Shown here in pieces: positions 36,976 through 49,100 of a DNA stretch of 64,000 nt; position 1 is the first letter of the stretch; the number at the start of each line of letters is the position of its first letter. A program made the translations under genes and the position numbers. The notes beneath the pieces were generated by a model. The model did no database searches. It saw only the letters and a list, made by a program, of their open reading frames with translations, and was not told the DNA's origin. The stretch comes from Cyclaneusma minus (taxonomy: Eukaryota; Ascomycota; Leotiomycetes; Marthamycetales; Marthamycetaceae), in NCBI GenBank assembly GCA_037179335.1, contig JAKZHN010000064.1, positions 21,094 to 85,093 on the forward strand, given 5' to 3'.

Positions 36976-37419
36976 AATAATAAAATTTGACTTTTTTAAA
37001 ATTTGTGGAAATTTGGAAAAATTCTAAAGAATTTAATTCTATAAATAGCTTAGAAATATATAGAACAGTCGTATTTTACCTAATTAATTTTAATTACATG
37101 CCTTTTCTAAAACCTTAGCCGTAAAGTCGGGTTAGAAATTATTTAACGAATTACGAAATTAATTGCAAAGGCATTCAAAGCTTATTTTACTAATTTTTTA
37201 AATTTAAAATAAAATTTGAATTTATTAGACTCTAAATTATTCAAAAACACTATCTCCTTTATGAATTATAAATTGGATGGGTATTACTAGCTAATAATAC
37301 AATTTCGACCGATAAGTTTGTATTTACAGTCTACTGCATTCTACGGGCACTTTAAAGTGCTAGTAGACCGTATATAATTCTATAGAATGTTCATTCTACC
37401 GGCACCTTGCAGCAGATCC
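36208..37419. mobile_element. TIR element containing the assembly gap
   Basis: Inverted ends GGATCTGCTGCAAGGTGCC then (C/G)GTAGAAT, at 36208-36234 and ending at 37419, match with one mismatch over 27 bp. A subterminal word, GCACTTTAAAGTGC or its partial form with TAGAAT-like flanks, recurs at both ends. The interior is AT-rich and includes two poly-T tracts and 324 N. No transposase is visible. Target duplication is uncertain (TTACATGG versus TTATATAG would need an asymmetric end). Confidence 0.65.
36517..36840. other. Assembly gap (324 N) flanked by a duplicated poly-T segment
   Basis: The sequence is N from 36517 to 36840. On both sides the same string occurs: TAAAAGTAAGCCCCATTACC, then a 36-37-base T run, then AGAAAATAATAAAATTT (T runs at 36385-36420 and 36935-36971). 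The repeat probably caused the gap. The 157-codon minus ORF spanning the N is an artefact. Confidence 0.95.
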
Positions 37420-38281
37420 TTATATAGACGAGGGGCCTGGAGGTTGGTGCAGGAGGGTACTTGAGGATGACTAAGCCACACAGGAGAACATACAAGATCA
37501 CATGGAGCCACAACGCTTGGTCCCGTGATACCCTACAAAACTATTAGCCTCAAGGCCTGGGCCACGCACGCTCCTCGGCTCCGGCCACGCTAGGAAAATG
37601 CCTCCAAACATCTGAAATTACTTCGAACACTCTCAATAACCGAAAAATTTTCCTGATTACTGGGAGCCTCATGTCATCTATCCATCAGTAGTATCAGACT
37701 TTCGAAATTGGCACGAGACACGACCACTTGTGGCACATCACAAAGACATCAAAGCTCGGTAGCATTCCAGCAAATCTCATCCTCCATTTCACAGTTCGCA
37801 TCCACCCCATCCCCTTTCCTCAAAGCAAGTCCGACCTCAGAGCTTTTGTCTATCTCACATTGCATCCATCTCCATCAAAGATTGCAGGAAAGAAAAAACG
37901 AAAAACGTATGTTGGAAGAGGTATTGTAGAGTAGCAAAGCCTTGCACCAAAATCGCCAATCCCACCCCACCCTCCCATTAAACTCCATATCCATCTAACC
38001 ACCCGTACCCAGTAAATGTGAAAGCAAATGGTATGCCATGATGTCCCGAAGAACACCATACGCCGTGCTCTTTTGCGCCTTGCTCCTTGCTGATGGAAAC
38101 GCCATTATCCCCATCCGTATTTAGCTCGTCGTGTTCTTGTGCGAGAAAAGGAGACAAATCCCGAGTCGTTGTCACGTCCCGAGACGCTGGGAAAATCCCA
38201 GGTCCCTCACATTCTCGCCCCTTTTCGCAAATCACCCCCTTTCCCCCAGATTTCCCATCCACAATCATTCACCCCCATCTC
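37420..38281. other. Intergenic, no gene seen
   Basis: 3' flank of the F-box gene. The ORFs are short and without features. CTTATATAG near 37419-37427 resembles a minus-strand TATA element. Confidence 0.4.
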
Positions 38282-40171
38282 CTAGTTAATGACATGCTCA
38301 CTAGCAATCCCCTCATAACTAGCCACATTCATACTCCTCATCCTCCCCTTCGGCATCCTCCCCCCCACCACCTTCCGCCCCTCCGCATCCACATACTCCC
38401 CCCCAAACCCCTCCGTCAACTCCACATACGCCGCGCCCGGCCTCGCCTTCGCCAGCGCCGTCAGCGTCGCATCGCTCCAAAGCCCCATCGCCTCATTGCC
38501 CCTTAACGTAAACCACGGCTCCACAAACGGCGTCGTGCTTTGTAGATCGATAAAACGTATGCGTAAGCTGTTCACAGCCACCAGCCGTTTGAGTGAGGTG
38601 ATGCCGCCGATTACGAGCGTTTCAAAGGCTTTGATGAAAGGGAGGTTGGTGCTGCCGGTGCCTTCGGTGAAGAGCGTGCCGCTGCGGCAGCAGTTTTTGA
38701 CGGTTATGTCGATGCTCTTGAGGCGGGTGTTACCGTGGATGGGATCAGCGGCCGCAGCAGCAGTCAGAAACAACTGATGGCAGACTCGGCCGCACACTGT
38801 CAGGCTCTCAAGCTGCGGACACAATTTTGCCAAATCCAAGCAGAAATGGTTTTCCGCAGCCGCCTTGCGCCAACTCTTGGGCGTTGTCAGCTCACGAGTG
38901 TATTCACTCTCCAGCGAGATATTCAGATGGCGAATATGGGTGGGAAATTGGGGGACGGAGCGGGCGATGCTGAGGTAGGCGTCGCCTTTGCATTTGTTGT
39001 AGGAAGCGTGGAATTCGACGAGGTTGGGGAAGGCGGTGAGGATGTCGATGCAGTCGTGTTCGTTGCGCATGATGTTCCAGGCGCCTTTGAAGACGAGTGT
39101 TTGCACGGAGTCGACGCTGCTGAAGCTTTGGCCCGGGAGATTGCTCATCGAGAAGTATTTAATCATGCTGGATTTCTTGCAGTTTCCGCCTTCCAAAGTC
39201 ATGACCATCGTTTCGGGGAGATATGTTTGGGCGAAGAGGAGAACGGCTGAGAGGGTTACGTTGCCGCTGGAGGAACGGAATACGGAGGGGAGGGTCTGGG
39301 CGGCTTGGCCGGGCTCGAGATCGCGGTATTGTGGGCCGTTTCGAGAGAAAACCGGGAATTGGTGGAGTTGATAGTTGTTCGTGGGAACTGACTGGCGCAA
39401 CTCCCATCGTGGGAACCAGAACTCGCTGTGTTTGACATGCCTGCCCAGATGGCTGTGGTATTCGAAGAAGAGTTTGGCATCGTCAATCGAGTCCTGGGTG
39501 GCCTTGATCTTGACTGTACAATGTTAGGCAAACCCCTGAAGCAAGATTCACATCGACTCACTATGTCGGAAGATCCTTGACTGGACCAATTCCCTCCACG
39601 TCCGGTCGACCACAGCTAACTCTGAGAGTTGTTTGCGTCTGGAGTGCCTTAATTTGGTAGCCCATCCGCGCAGCAGAGACGAATCGCCTGGCGACGACTT
39701 ATGTGTTGTTGATGCGCGCACTCCGAACAGGTGATCCAGGATAGCTTCATGGATCTCAACTGGCAGATTCGAGAAAGTCACGCGAGTCGCGGGCTCCTGC
39801 TCTGCCTGGTGGACTGTTTCGTGGAACGACAGCCGGTGCTTCGAATTGGCGTTCGGCATTAAGCCTGGTGCGACGGTCTGAGACATAGTGTCTTGCGGAT
39901 CTGGCTGGGGGAATGGCGTACTCTTCGGCCGGATGGGTGGAGTTATGGAATCTGCCGCCTTTGAGGCGTCTGTCGGTGAGGCATTGCGCGTGATGGGAGT
40001 CGGAGGACCGGAGAAGACGAGGGTTGTACTCGGCATGGGCGAGGATAAGGCTTGAACTGGCATTGAATCGCTGGCAGCGTCAAAGGTATTCGTGGCGGTC
40101 CTCTCCATCAATCCGTCGTCGTGCGATATTGGATCAAGCGTTAGCCGCTCGAAACAGAGTTGGTCGGCCAT
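38282..40171 (-). CDS. F-box domain protein, 613 residues
   Basis: Two exons, 40171-39562 and 39513-38282, are joined across a 48-bp intron (39514-39561, GTGAGT...ACAG). The join makes FRHIKIKATQDSIDD and an unbroken 613-residue frame. The first 128 residues are Ser/Pro/Thr-rich and likely disordered. An F-box follows at about residues 131-175 (VTFSNLPVEIHEAILDHLFG, then LAVVDRTWRELVQ). The rest reads as a leucine-rich-repeat-like solenoid of short segments with conserved Leu and LKSIDI-type strands. F-box proteins link substrates to Skp1-Cullin ubiquitin ligases; the substrate here is unknown. The ATG at 40171 is the first in frame after upstream stops. The glutamine/proline-rich upstream ORF (40141-40476) is in another frame. 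Confidence 0.85.
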
Positions 40172-41589
40172 GTTCGATGAGGCCCGAGTTGCAAGGCCAA
40201 TGGCAGACGCGACTTCGCAGACGGTAGATGTGTCGAGTGAAGGTCTGAGTACGTTCGGGAGTGTCGAGGACTGCTTGTCAAGGCGCGCAGCCGATAAGGT
40301 TTGGGTGGCTCTTCGATTGCGGGAGGCTGGTCGACAGTCGGTTGAGAGTCGGTTGAGAGTTGACTCTCAATCTTCGGCCAGTGCTCGGTAGTGTGTGAAT
40401 TTGTCAATATTTTACTCGCAGGTACCCGCGGTGTCATACCATGGGACGGCTTCTTGTGGTCGCAGTCGATCTGCATAGTCTGTAGGAGCCCCCGTCGCCT
40501 CCAATTTGCCGAGCATCACTTAACGCACCAGCATCGTCTGTGCGGGACCGCCAAGCCGCCAAAATGATCTCCTGAGGCATCACTGCGCTAGCGCCACTTC
40601 AACTTCAATATCTGCGTACATGTAGGATTCGACCTTTCAGCCTGAGTGGGCTCCTAAGGAATGTGGCTGTGCATTTTGTACAACGTGTCTATTCTGGGCT
40701 GACAATCGAAACCACACCGTGCATCTAGCAGAATTTTCACCTTTTCATGTTTCATGCTGTCATCATGTTCACCATTCAATGTTTCATCAAGTTTTCAGAT
40801 CAACCACCCAGCCCCGAGTTCTGTTCACTTTTCTGGTAACGAGATGTGTCGACTCCGGGAGCAGCTTGTCAACTGAACAGGAAACTGCCAAACTGTCGAG
40901 CCAGAAAGAGGGTTGGGAAATCGACTTCGTATCCTCTTTGACACCTGTATCGCAGAGATGGAATACTATTCGCACATTTCTGGGGATTTGGAACTTTACT
41001 CCTACTCGACTCAACCATGTACTGGATAGCGGTGGCTGGGCACGACAGAAGACTTTTTCTGGTGCATCCTTTTGCATTCTCTATTATTGCAATGGCATTA
41101 AGTGGAAATTTATATGAGTCTGCTTTTCGAGACGGATTGCACTTTTTTTAGTACGTTCCCGTCTGAGAACTGTGACAGGGTCAGATGACGCCCTATCAGC
41201 AGGAGTCATGTAGTTGCTTCTCGTGCAGCGAGGTATTTTCGAAGGAGTAGTGGCTACTGTTTAGAGATTGTGGTCTCGGAGGGGGTACCTTTGGGATTTT
41301 CTCTGTGTCCTGTATAGATCCTGTTCTTCCTTTTCGCTTTCCAGTCTTTCCAGATCCACTAACGGGGCCCCGTGCTGCAGGGCAGTTTGAAGAGTCGACT
41401 AGTTCTTCTCAACCTCACATCTCCTTTCATACCATCGCCGCGAAACCCCACCCATTTTTCACGCAAAGTCTCTAACCTCCAACTCTTTCAAAACTGCAAT
41501 CACACCGTGGGGGGCTGGCTTGACTGCCAGGCTGCATACCAATCTCCACTCCAAATGTTTGGCTCTGAGAAAGAAAAGATCAATGGAGA
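40172..41589. other. Intergenic, no confident gene
   Basis: Upstream of the F-box gene. It contains a tandem then palindromic word (GTCGGTTGAGA twice, then TTGAGAGTTGACTCTCAA, about 40329-40371). ORFs at 40719-41117 on both strands are unsupported. Confidence 0.4.
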
Positions 41590-43520
41590 TTTCTAGGGTT
41601 TTTATAGACATGGCGCCTTGCCCACAGTCTCATACAGGGTGTAGACACAAAGTTCTCGCATTAATGGCCAGCTACCATACCTATCCCCTGTTGTATTGAA
41701 TACCCTACTGTCACTTGATCTTATCACTGTTGCTCCTCGCCTCTTTATCTCACAAACAAATCCCCCAAAATCTTTCCGCTTTCCTGAAGCTCACATCTCG
41801 CTCGTGTCATTTTCGCAAGACTCTCATAATGTTCAAGCAAAATCACGAAGACTTTGGAAGAATTGCACTGAGTGACTGGCGATGTAAAGGTCTTCATGTA
41901 AACTGTTGACTTTGAGAACCAAAGATGGGTAGAGATCCCTAGTGTTTATATACCTTACTACTAGCAGTCTTAGCTCATAGTCTGGCAGCAAATAATTCAG
42001 ATAAACCTTGGCCCATCGCTCTTCACCCACCGCCGAGTACCGTATCCCCTGTCAAAGGGAACTTTTACCCTCACTTCAACATCCTACCGTCAGCCCCCAA
42101 CCTTTCACGCGCCTGTGATAAAACCGAAGAACAATCTGACAAGCCTATCTCTTAGTTTGTCACTGCTCATCGTCGCAAGACTCCATAACAATTCTCAATC
42201 AAAGGACTATACTCTTTCAAACCCACCACCGCGCAATATGGCTCTGACTAGGTCACGCTTGGCTTGGAAACCTGGCCTGGGAGATGTAGGACTGAGAGAG
42301 ACTTTTGGGGTATATACTATTCTTTTGCCCACCCAGCACCCCAGACTCATGTCATGGCCTGTCGGGCGCTGAGCCGAAGCACGTTGTTCTCCTTTCACCG
42401 CCACGTACCATATCCCCTGCCAAAGAAACCGCCTACCGTCATTTCAACGTCCTACCGTCATTCCCCGTGTACCCCTCATCAATCCATGAAAAAGCGAAGA
42501 ATGCTCAACGAAGCCCAAGTCTCCATATAAGGTACTCTCACACATCGTCGCAGGATTCTGCAAGTTCCAAGCAGAATCTCAGAGTCTTTGGGAGATGTGC
42601 TCACACATATCGGGTTTCCCTTGGCATAAAGGTTCTGAGAAAGAAAGAAAGAGGAAGGCTCCTGGGGTTTATATAGCCAAATCGTCTTACCCGCAGCCCC
42701 TACTCTTACCCACTCAAACGCTTCAAGCAAGCAAAGGCTGATCACTCTTTATCCAGCACCACCCACCACACACCCGGCCGAACCACCCTGCTACCGTCAC
42801 CTCATCTCCCTATCCCCGATTCCACCACCCACCTCTCACAGGCCCACAAAAGCTCCCCACGCACCAAATTCCAGTTTCAAGCTTCTTCTAAGAAGTGCAC
42901 CACCTCTTTTCTCAGCAAATGTCTATCTCAGAGAACATCGTGAGACGTAGAATGACCTCGATTAGAGGTATGTTTGGCTATGAGAAAAGAAAAATACAAG
43001 AGAGATTCCCGCCCTTTATATACCCCAGCAGCCCCATTCCCAATTCCTACCACTCACGTGGCTTAGTCGCTTACCCTACCCCAAGCCAACTCACTCCCAT
43101 CATCGCCGCTCAGCCATAGCAATCCGAAGCAATTCAATTTCAATATCAGCTCTCATATTTTCTCCAATCACACACAGACTCCAGCCCACCAACCAACCCC
43201 TCTATCGTCACCACATCTTCCCACCCCCATTCCCATCCCCAGCCCACCTCTTCTTCCCAAAGCAAAACCCCTTCGACGCCCCAATTAACACTTTCGAAAT
43301 TCCTGTGACAAAGCCGTTTTTACCGTTTCACCCAAACTCGCAAAATCCCGAATTCCTGCTATACTAGACAAGCGTGCGGCGGACTCTCTAAGAAACGTGT
43401 CACGTAGGAGCAGGAACAAGAATGGTCGAAGTATGAGAAAGAAAAGAAAGAGGGAAAGGCGTGGGGTTTATATACCTCAGCAGTCCCAATTCTATGTCAC
43501 GTGGTCCAGGAGCTGAGCTT
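41590..43520 (-). repeat. Array D: tandem TATA-cassette units, minus orientation, about 345-365 bp each
   Basis: Six minus-strand units have TATA boxes (GGTATATAAACCCC-like) near 41600, 41946, 42311, 42669, 43016 and 43468, spaced 346, 365, 358, 347 and 452 bp. Downstream of the TATA box most have a pyrimidine tract ending CTTTCTTTCTCAGA. Further down, several have a GAGTCTTGCGA-like word (for example near 41816, 42172 and 42552). CACGTGG lies about 31-38 bp upstream of the two right-most TATA boxes (near 43054 and 43499). ORFs are not conserved between units. The array fills the space between the F-box gene and squalene synthase. Confidence 0.7.
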
Positions 43521-43929
43521 ATCTCAAGCTGGCACACTCCGCGACACTCCTGAGCGGAAGCTGCCAAAGCAGTTCAATGTCAGCTCTTTTGCTCTTCTCT
43601 AATTACATGATCACATGATCACCAGGTTCGCAGATGCATCGGCAGGATTAGCCTCTCACATCATCGAACGTAGTGTGTACAAGTAGCGCTCTCGTGATTA
43701 TATCCATATATTTTCGTTCACACAGAATGCACACAATCATATACATACAAGCGCGCAGCCACGATTCACAAAACGCGCCAATCATGCTTCTTCATTCCAT
43801 TAATCATCCGCTATCATTCGCTAAGGGCCTGCTACCAGAAAACATGCATTATCGCAGGCCATGGGTCATGTAGTCGCTACAGTACGAGAAAGATATGCGC
43901 AAGTAACCAGGAAAGGATGGAACACAAGA
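43521..43929. other. 3' flank of squalene synthase
   Basis: No gene seen. AT-richer sequence with ATCATGTGATC-like words near 43605-43622. Confidence 0.4.
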
Positions 43930-45667
43930 TCATAGTTCGCCATGATCATGCGCCTTCACAACCTCCTGTGCCGCCTCACCGAGTTTTGGACGCAGGTTGC
44001 CTTTTCCGAGCTCGGCGAGGGCGATGTCGAAGCGGGCGCCGAAGAGGTAGGCTGTGCCGATCTATTCGTATCCAGTATCAGCACCATGTCCACATCACAT
44101 CACTTCACTCCACTTCATATCAAATGTGAAGTTTTGGAAATTGGGGGAGAGGACAGGATCTTACCATGAGAGCTGAAATGATAGTAAGGGTACCGAGGAC
44201 AGCAAGGAGGAGATAGAAGACGTCTGATTTGGCCTCGGCGTCCTCGGCGGCTTTCTTGGCGTCTTCTTCGGATTTCTCGCCTTGGAGTTTGAGGGCGAGT
44301 TGGGTAGGATTTTGGGAGGGGTATATGGATTCGATGAATTGCTCGATCTGATTTTTGTTGTCAGCTTTCCATCCTTCGCATACACAAATCTCATCCATTG
44401 TATCTCTTGTCAAAATCACCCGCAGCAATCCACCACATTCTGCGTATCCAACTCGAAAGTGTGAACACAAGCGCAAACATACCTTCCCACAAGCAATACT
44501 GATCTCCAAAAAATTCGGATCCCTCGGCGTATTCCTCTTATGAATCCTCCTCGTATACCTCCTAAAAATCTCACAAACACCCCTCAAATTCGTGCTACTC
44601 TCCATCATCAGACTACAAGCATCACCCTTCGTAATCTTCACATTCCTCTCAAAAATGTCCGGATTCCGGAACGTAAGCTCCAGCGTCGCAATTGCCATCG
44701 CCTGCGGTATCGCCACGAAATTAAACACAGACTGGTCTTTTATGCCTGCCATGTAGAACAAACACTCGTCTGCGTGTTTCAAGCTTTGCAACACCATTTC
44801 CGAACTGCAGTTTAGTGCTGCTTCGCGGTGCGAGGGCTGGAAGAGGTCGCTGAATTGAGAGACGTGCTTGGACCAGATTTCTTTGGGGTAGAAACGTCGG
44901 CCGTCGTCGAAGTCTTCGCGGACGTCGCGGATGATGTTTGTTTTTTGCAGGAATTGGCCCATGGATTCGGAGAGCTCGGGGCGCGAGAGGAGGGCAGGGT
45001 TGGCAAGCTTGGATTCGACAAAGAGGCGCGTGCAGCCGTCCCCAACTAGACCGGCGACGTAGTGGCAGTATTTCTCCCAGTCTTTGATCGTGTTGACGCC
45101 ATCGGTGTTGAAGGCGGCGTTGGTGGCGTAGTCGGCCATGCCATTACCCATTTTCTCGGTAATGTCTTTAATGATGGCTTTGTAGGCGGGCTTGAGTTTC
45201 TTGTACTCGATGATGATGTTGTCGAATTCGACGAGGAGCTGGCGGTCTTTCTCATTGGGGCCGTTTTCGGTGAATGTCCAGCCGTCTTGTTCAAGGATAT
45301 TGTGGAAGTTGCGCAGGAGGGGCTCTTTCTTGCTGAGGGGGATGGTCATGTCGTCTTCGATGGTGTCGAGGCCGCGCAGGACGAGGTAGAAGATGGTGAC
45401 AGGGAGGAGGAGCTCGGGGTTGAGCTCTTGGATCACGGAGGAGAAGGAGCGGGAGGTGAGGTTGAGGAATTCGAAGCATTTGCGGACGACGGGGGATTCG
45501 GACTTGGGGTCGCGCTCGTGGACGGGGTCGTGCCATAGCTTCCTGCGAGGGATGTCAGTTTGGGCGCATGGCGTGAGGTGGAGATGTGAAGATACAAACC
45601 ATTGCAGGATGGCGCGAAGTTGGTTTGGGTGTACGGCGTAGTAGGCCACGTTCCTGAGGGACACCAT
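43930..45667 (-). CDS. ERG9: Squalene synthase (farnesyl-diphosphate farnesyltransferase)
   Basis: Condenses two farnesyl diphosphates to squalene, the first committed step of ergosterol synthesis, at the ER membrane. Exons: 45667-45600, 45542-44483, 44347-44165, 44061-43930; introns of 57 (GTTTGT...GCAG), 135 (GTATGT...TCAG) and 103 bp (GTAAGA...ATAG). Together they give 480 residues, normal for fungi. Junctions restore conserved text: LQWKLWHDPVHERD, IACGKIEQFIES and ALMIGTAYLFGARF. Both aspartate-rich Mg2+/diphosphate sites are intact: DTIEDD at residues 82-87 and DVREDFDD at 229-236. The conserved YCHYVAGLVG is at 181-190. A C-terminal hydrophobic segment (about 420-445) is the expected membrane anchor. 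I start at the ATG 45667 (MVSLRNVAYYAVHP) because family members begin there; an in-frame ATG 17 codons earlier exists. Confidence 0.97.
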
Positions 45668-46321
45668 CTTGGCGGTAGAGCTGTGTTCAGCTTGGGTGTC
45701 GAGCTTGTCGAGCTTCAAGTCAGTTTGCTTCTGGGCGAGAGTCGCAGGGACAAATCAGGATCGGTGTTGAAGATGTGGAGACACCAAAAAGTCAGGGTCC
45801 AAGCTCGGGGAAGGGATGGAGGGATCAATTGACTTTGGTGCATTGATGGAGCTTCAGGCGGAGATGTTGAGAGAGCAGCGTCGAGTGAGAAGTTCCTCGC
45901 TGTCACCACAATCCATCTCGTGACCACCAGCTGTCGACTTTCCGTGTCCCCCCCAGACACCACCCGCCGTTCCTGCCCGTTTCCTGAATTTCCTCTCTGC
46001 GCGCCTGCAATAGCCGCCGAAGCGCACCGCCTAAGCGCGCCGCCTCCCCGCAAAATATAGCCGCGCTTAGCCACTTCCGCGCTAGCTGCCTTATCGGATC
46101 GCAGCCTCGTGGTGCGGCTGAAAGCTTACAGGAATAAACTTCCTCGCCGGCCGCTGTCAAAACCCAAACTGTCGCAGAATCACGCCTTTGCGGACATCGA
46201 AGCAGATTCAGATCCGGAGCGGTGGGAAATTGTCAATTGTTGGATCCCGCACTTCCCTTTCAATGACTTCGTAGCGACCAACCGAACGACAATATACGAG
46301 GCTGAGGGCCCCAGGGGCAGT
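45668..46321. promoter_or_regulatory. Divergent promoter region between squalene synthase and the TPT-like transporter
   Basis: 654 bp separates the two start codons. GC-rich near 46010-46060 with repeated GCCGCC/GCGC words. No obvious TATA box, unlike the array cassettes. The two genes may share control, but nothing in sequence proves it. Confidence 0.55.
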
Positions 46322-47848
46322 ATGTCTGAAGCTCCCCTCGCTCGCCGCGGCACCGGCCATTCGCTCTACAGCAACAGCGATGCCAAAGAACGACTCATGG
46401 GCGATGATCTCGAGCTTGGTGGAGGAAAGGTGCCGATGGAAACTTCACAGGTCGACCACGAGAAGAAATCCGTCAAGACCACCAAGTCGAAGATTGTGGA
46501 CGCGGCATGTATATTGATGAACATTGCCAGCACCGTCGTCGTGGTCTTTCTGAACAAATGGTATACATATTCGGAATTGCTCTTTCACTCCATTACATTA
46601 CTGTTTCTTCAGCACAGATTTTCTGCTCTTTCATTCTTTCTGCTCTTTCATTCCAGATCTCCTGCTCAGAATGAAGCTCACAGCTGACATTGATCAGGGT
46701 ATTCCTAGACCCCCAGCTCAAGAAAATGCAAATCTCCTTTGCTATGTGGCATTTCACCTGCACAACCGTCCTCCTCTACGTCTCCAGTAGAAAGCCCTTC
46801 AACCTCTTCAAACCCGTGCGCCTCCCCTTCCTCGAAATGCTTCCTCTCTGCGCCCTCTTTGCCGGCTTCTTGGTGCTCGGAAATCTGAGTTTAGCGTTCA
46901 ACTCCGTCGGTTTCTATCAGTAAGCTTTCTCTCATCTTATTCTCCTTTCTATCATTTTTCAATTCTTCCATTCCAGCCATGGAATCCCCCCAAAACCCCA
47001 TCCGGTACCTTCAAAAAACCCAGCTCAATCGAGAATCTTAATCTGTCCAAAACTTTGCTAATGCCCCTCCCCACAGACTCGCAAAAATAATGACCACCCC
47101 CTGCGTCGCCTTGCTCCAATACCTCTACCTCTCCAAATCCATCACCCTCCCCACCTCCATCTCTCTCCTCTCCGTCTGTCTCGGCGTCGCCCTAACCAAC
47201 ACCTCGTCCTCCTCATCCACCTCCTTACTCGGCGCATCAATCGCTATCGCCGCTTTCACAGTAACCGCTTTCTACCAAGTCTGGATCGGCCGCAAGATGG
47301 AAGATTTCCATGTCTCCAGTCCGCAGTTGTTGCTGAACCAGGCGCCGATTAGTGTGGGGTTGTTGGCGTTGCTGATGCCGTGGTTCGATACGGTGCCGGA
47401 TGTACACAGTGTGCCGAAAGAGGCGTGGTGGGCGCTTTTTGCGAGCGGGTTTGCTGCTGCTAGCTTGGTGAGTTTTGTTGTTTGATGATCTAGGGTTGTG
47501 GGAGAGGCGGTTTAGTGAAAATGTAGAAAGGGAGAGTGGAGTGCTAATGTGTGGTGTTTTGCAGAATCTGAGCCAGTTCCTCATCATCGGCAGAATGAGC
47601 GCTCTGACTTTCAACGTTGCTTCGAAGTAGGTCTTTTACCCCTATCTCCAGTTCCATGTGTATCCCGACATCTCTACAGTACATGAGTCCAGAAATCATC
47701 AGCTAACAACCCCCGCAGCGTCAAAACAATAATAATCCTCACGTACGGCTGGATCAGCGAAGGCCGCCCCCTCCTCATCAAAGACGCCGTCGGCATCGTG
47801 CTCGCTATCGGCGGCGCATTTATGTACAGTCAGCTTTCGCAGCGGTAG
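46322..47848 (+). CDS. Triose-phosphate-transporter family / SLC35E3-like drug-metabolite superfamily transporter
   Basis: Exons: 46322-46560, 46698-46919, 47077-47467, 47565-47626, 47719-47848; introns of 137, 157, 97 and 92 bp, all GT-AG. All joins are in phase and give 347 residues. The N-terminal 60 residues are polar and cytosolic. About ten membrane segments follow, starting DAACILMNIASTVVVVFLNKW. Family landmarks: NKWVF in the first helix, GNLSLAFNSVGFYQLAKIM, then TAFYQVWIGRK and LLNQAPIS, and the C-terminal FNVASNVKTIIILTYGW. These match fungal TPT/SLC35E3-like proteins, probably of the Golgi or ER, which exchange phosphorylated or nucleotide-linked sugars; the substrate cannot be told. 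The ATG at 46322 is chosen over an upstream in-frame ATG at 46109 because homologues have short N-termini. Confidence 0.92.
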
Positions 47849-48468
47849 CGCAACAGCGCGAGAGCGCGACAGCTGGATAGTAAATACAAGATCTGGTGGA
47901 AGCTTGTCTTTTTAGCGTATGTTTGGGCGGTTTGATGTGTGATGACCTCTTTCCATTATATTTTGGATGCTTCGATACATGTATGCTATGCCGGCACGTA
48001 ATGTATATAGGCGAATGATATACTGTGACTGTTGTAGGATCATGTGATCTTGGAAGAGGGATGTGGGAGAGGTATGAAAAGGTGCGAGGTGTTAAGGGTT
48101 TTGTGGCCAAGTCGCAAGAAACCACCAGCGTTTACAGGGGTTGGAATGGCTGGCTCTGTGGTATTTTTGTCTGGGGCGCGTACTTTACGGTCTGGCCCGA
48201 CCTGCCTGTTTTTTCTCTGGAGTGGGGAGTCAGGTCGGTTACCAAGATTTTGGATCTGTAAGTCAGTCGTATCCCTCTCTTTTTGTTCCGTCTTTATATT
48301 ACTGTCGTCACCATACCCCTACTGTCATTTGTCGTCCTTTCTGTTGCCAGGAATGTATGCGTAATGCGGTGCAAATCATGTGACTTGTGAGCATAGCTTC
48401 GAGCTATAAAAGGATGCTGCTCCTTGATTGTTTTGTGGCCAAGAAAAAACAACTTACACGATCATTAT

Positions 48469-48558
48469 ATGGCTGGGTCTTTGGCCATTTTGCCTAGGGC
48501 GCTTACGGCCATGCCTGGCCTGCTCGTTCTTCTCTGGAGTAGGCATGGTCGTGGTTAG
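48469..48558 (+). CDS. Candidate short peptide of array F unit 2 (29 residues)
   Basis: The ATG is 64 bp after the unit's TATA box. The peptide begins MAGSLAILPRALTAMPG and continues with a Leu-rich stretch to a TAG. It shares MAGSLAILPRA with the next unit. It is real only if these cassettes are translated; a non-coding transcript is equally possible. Confidence 0.3.
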   Translation: MAGSLAILPRALTAMPGLLVLLWSRHGRG

Positions 48559-48775
48559 GCATTATAATTCAAAATTTGTGAGTTATGTCAGTCTCGTTTT
48601 ATTTCGGGCTTTGTATTGCCGTCACAACTATTTTCTACTGTCGCTTGTCATCCCCGCTGTCGTAAAGAATGTATGCGGTGTAAATCATGTGATCCAGAGC
48701 ATAGCTTCTAGCTATAAAAGGGTGCTGCTTTTTACTTGTTTTGGGCCAAGAAAAACAACATCAAGGCAACATCGA

Positions 48776-48820
48776 ATGGCTGGGTCTTTGGCCATTTTGC
48801 CCAGGGCGTTTACGGCCTGA
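48776..48820 (+). CDS. Candidate short peptide of array F unit 3 (14 residues)
   Basis: The ATG is 63 bp after the TATA box. The peptide is MAGSLAILPRAFTA, then TGA. It is near-identical at the start to unit 2; the CCT/CCC difference for Pro is silent. Confidence 0.3.
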   Translation: MAGSLAILPRAFTA

Positions 48821-49100
48821 TCTGGTCTGATGGTTCTTTTCTGGAGTGAGAAATTGAATTGGCCACCAGCATCGAAACTTTGAAATCTATAGATTGTAGC
48901 CGTCCCTTTTTTGTTTAAAGCTTTGTACTACTGTCGTTTTTATGCAGCTGCTATCGCTTGTTATCCCTGCTACTGTATTAGCTAGAGCCATGGACAAATC
49001 CAGTACTATCACGTGCCTTGGGATATAGCCTCGAGCTATAAAAGGGTGCTGCTTGTTACTTGGTTTGGACCAAGAAAAACATATGGGCCGGCGAGCTCGA

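Noticed and set aside
38496..39435. Plus-strand ORFs of 93-171 codons
   Set aside because: Antisense to the F-box gene, whose motif content and splice junction are convincing.
44812..45641. Long plus-strand ORFs (for example 45062-45538)
   Set aside because: Antisense shadows of squalene synthase exon 2.
48428..48820. 130-codon ORF in array F
   Set aside because: It crosses a whole unit including the next unit's TATA box and upstream sites; the shorter ATG placed after each TATA box is the repeated feature.
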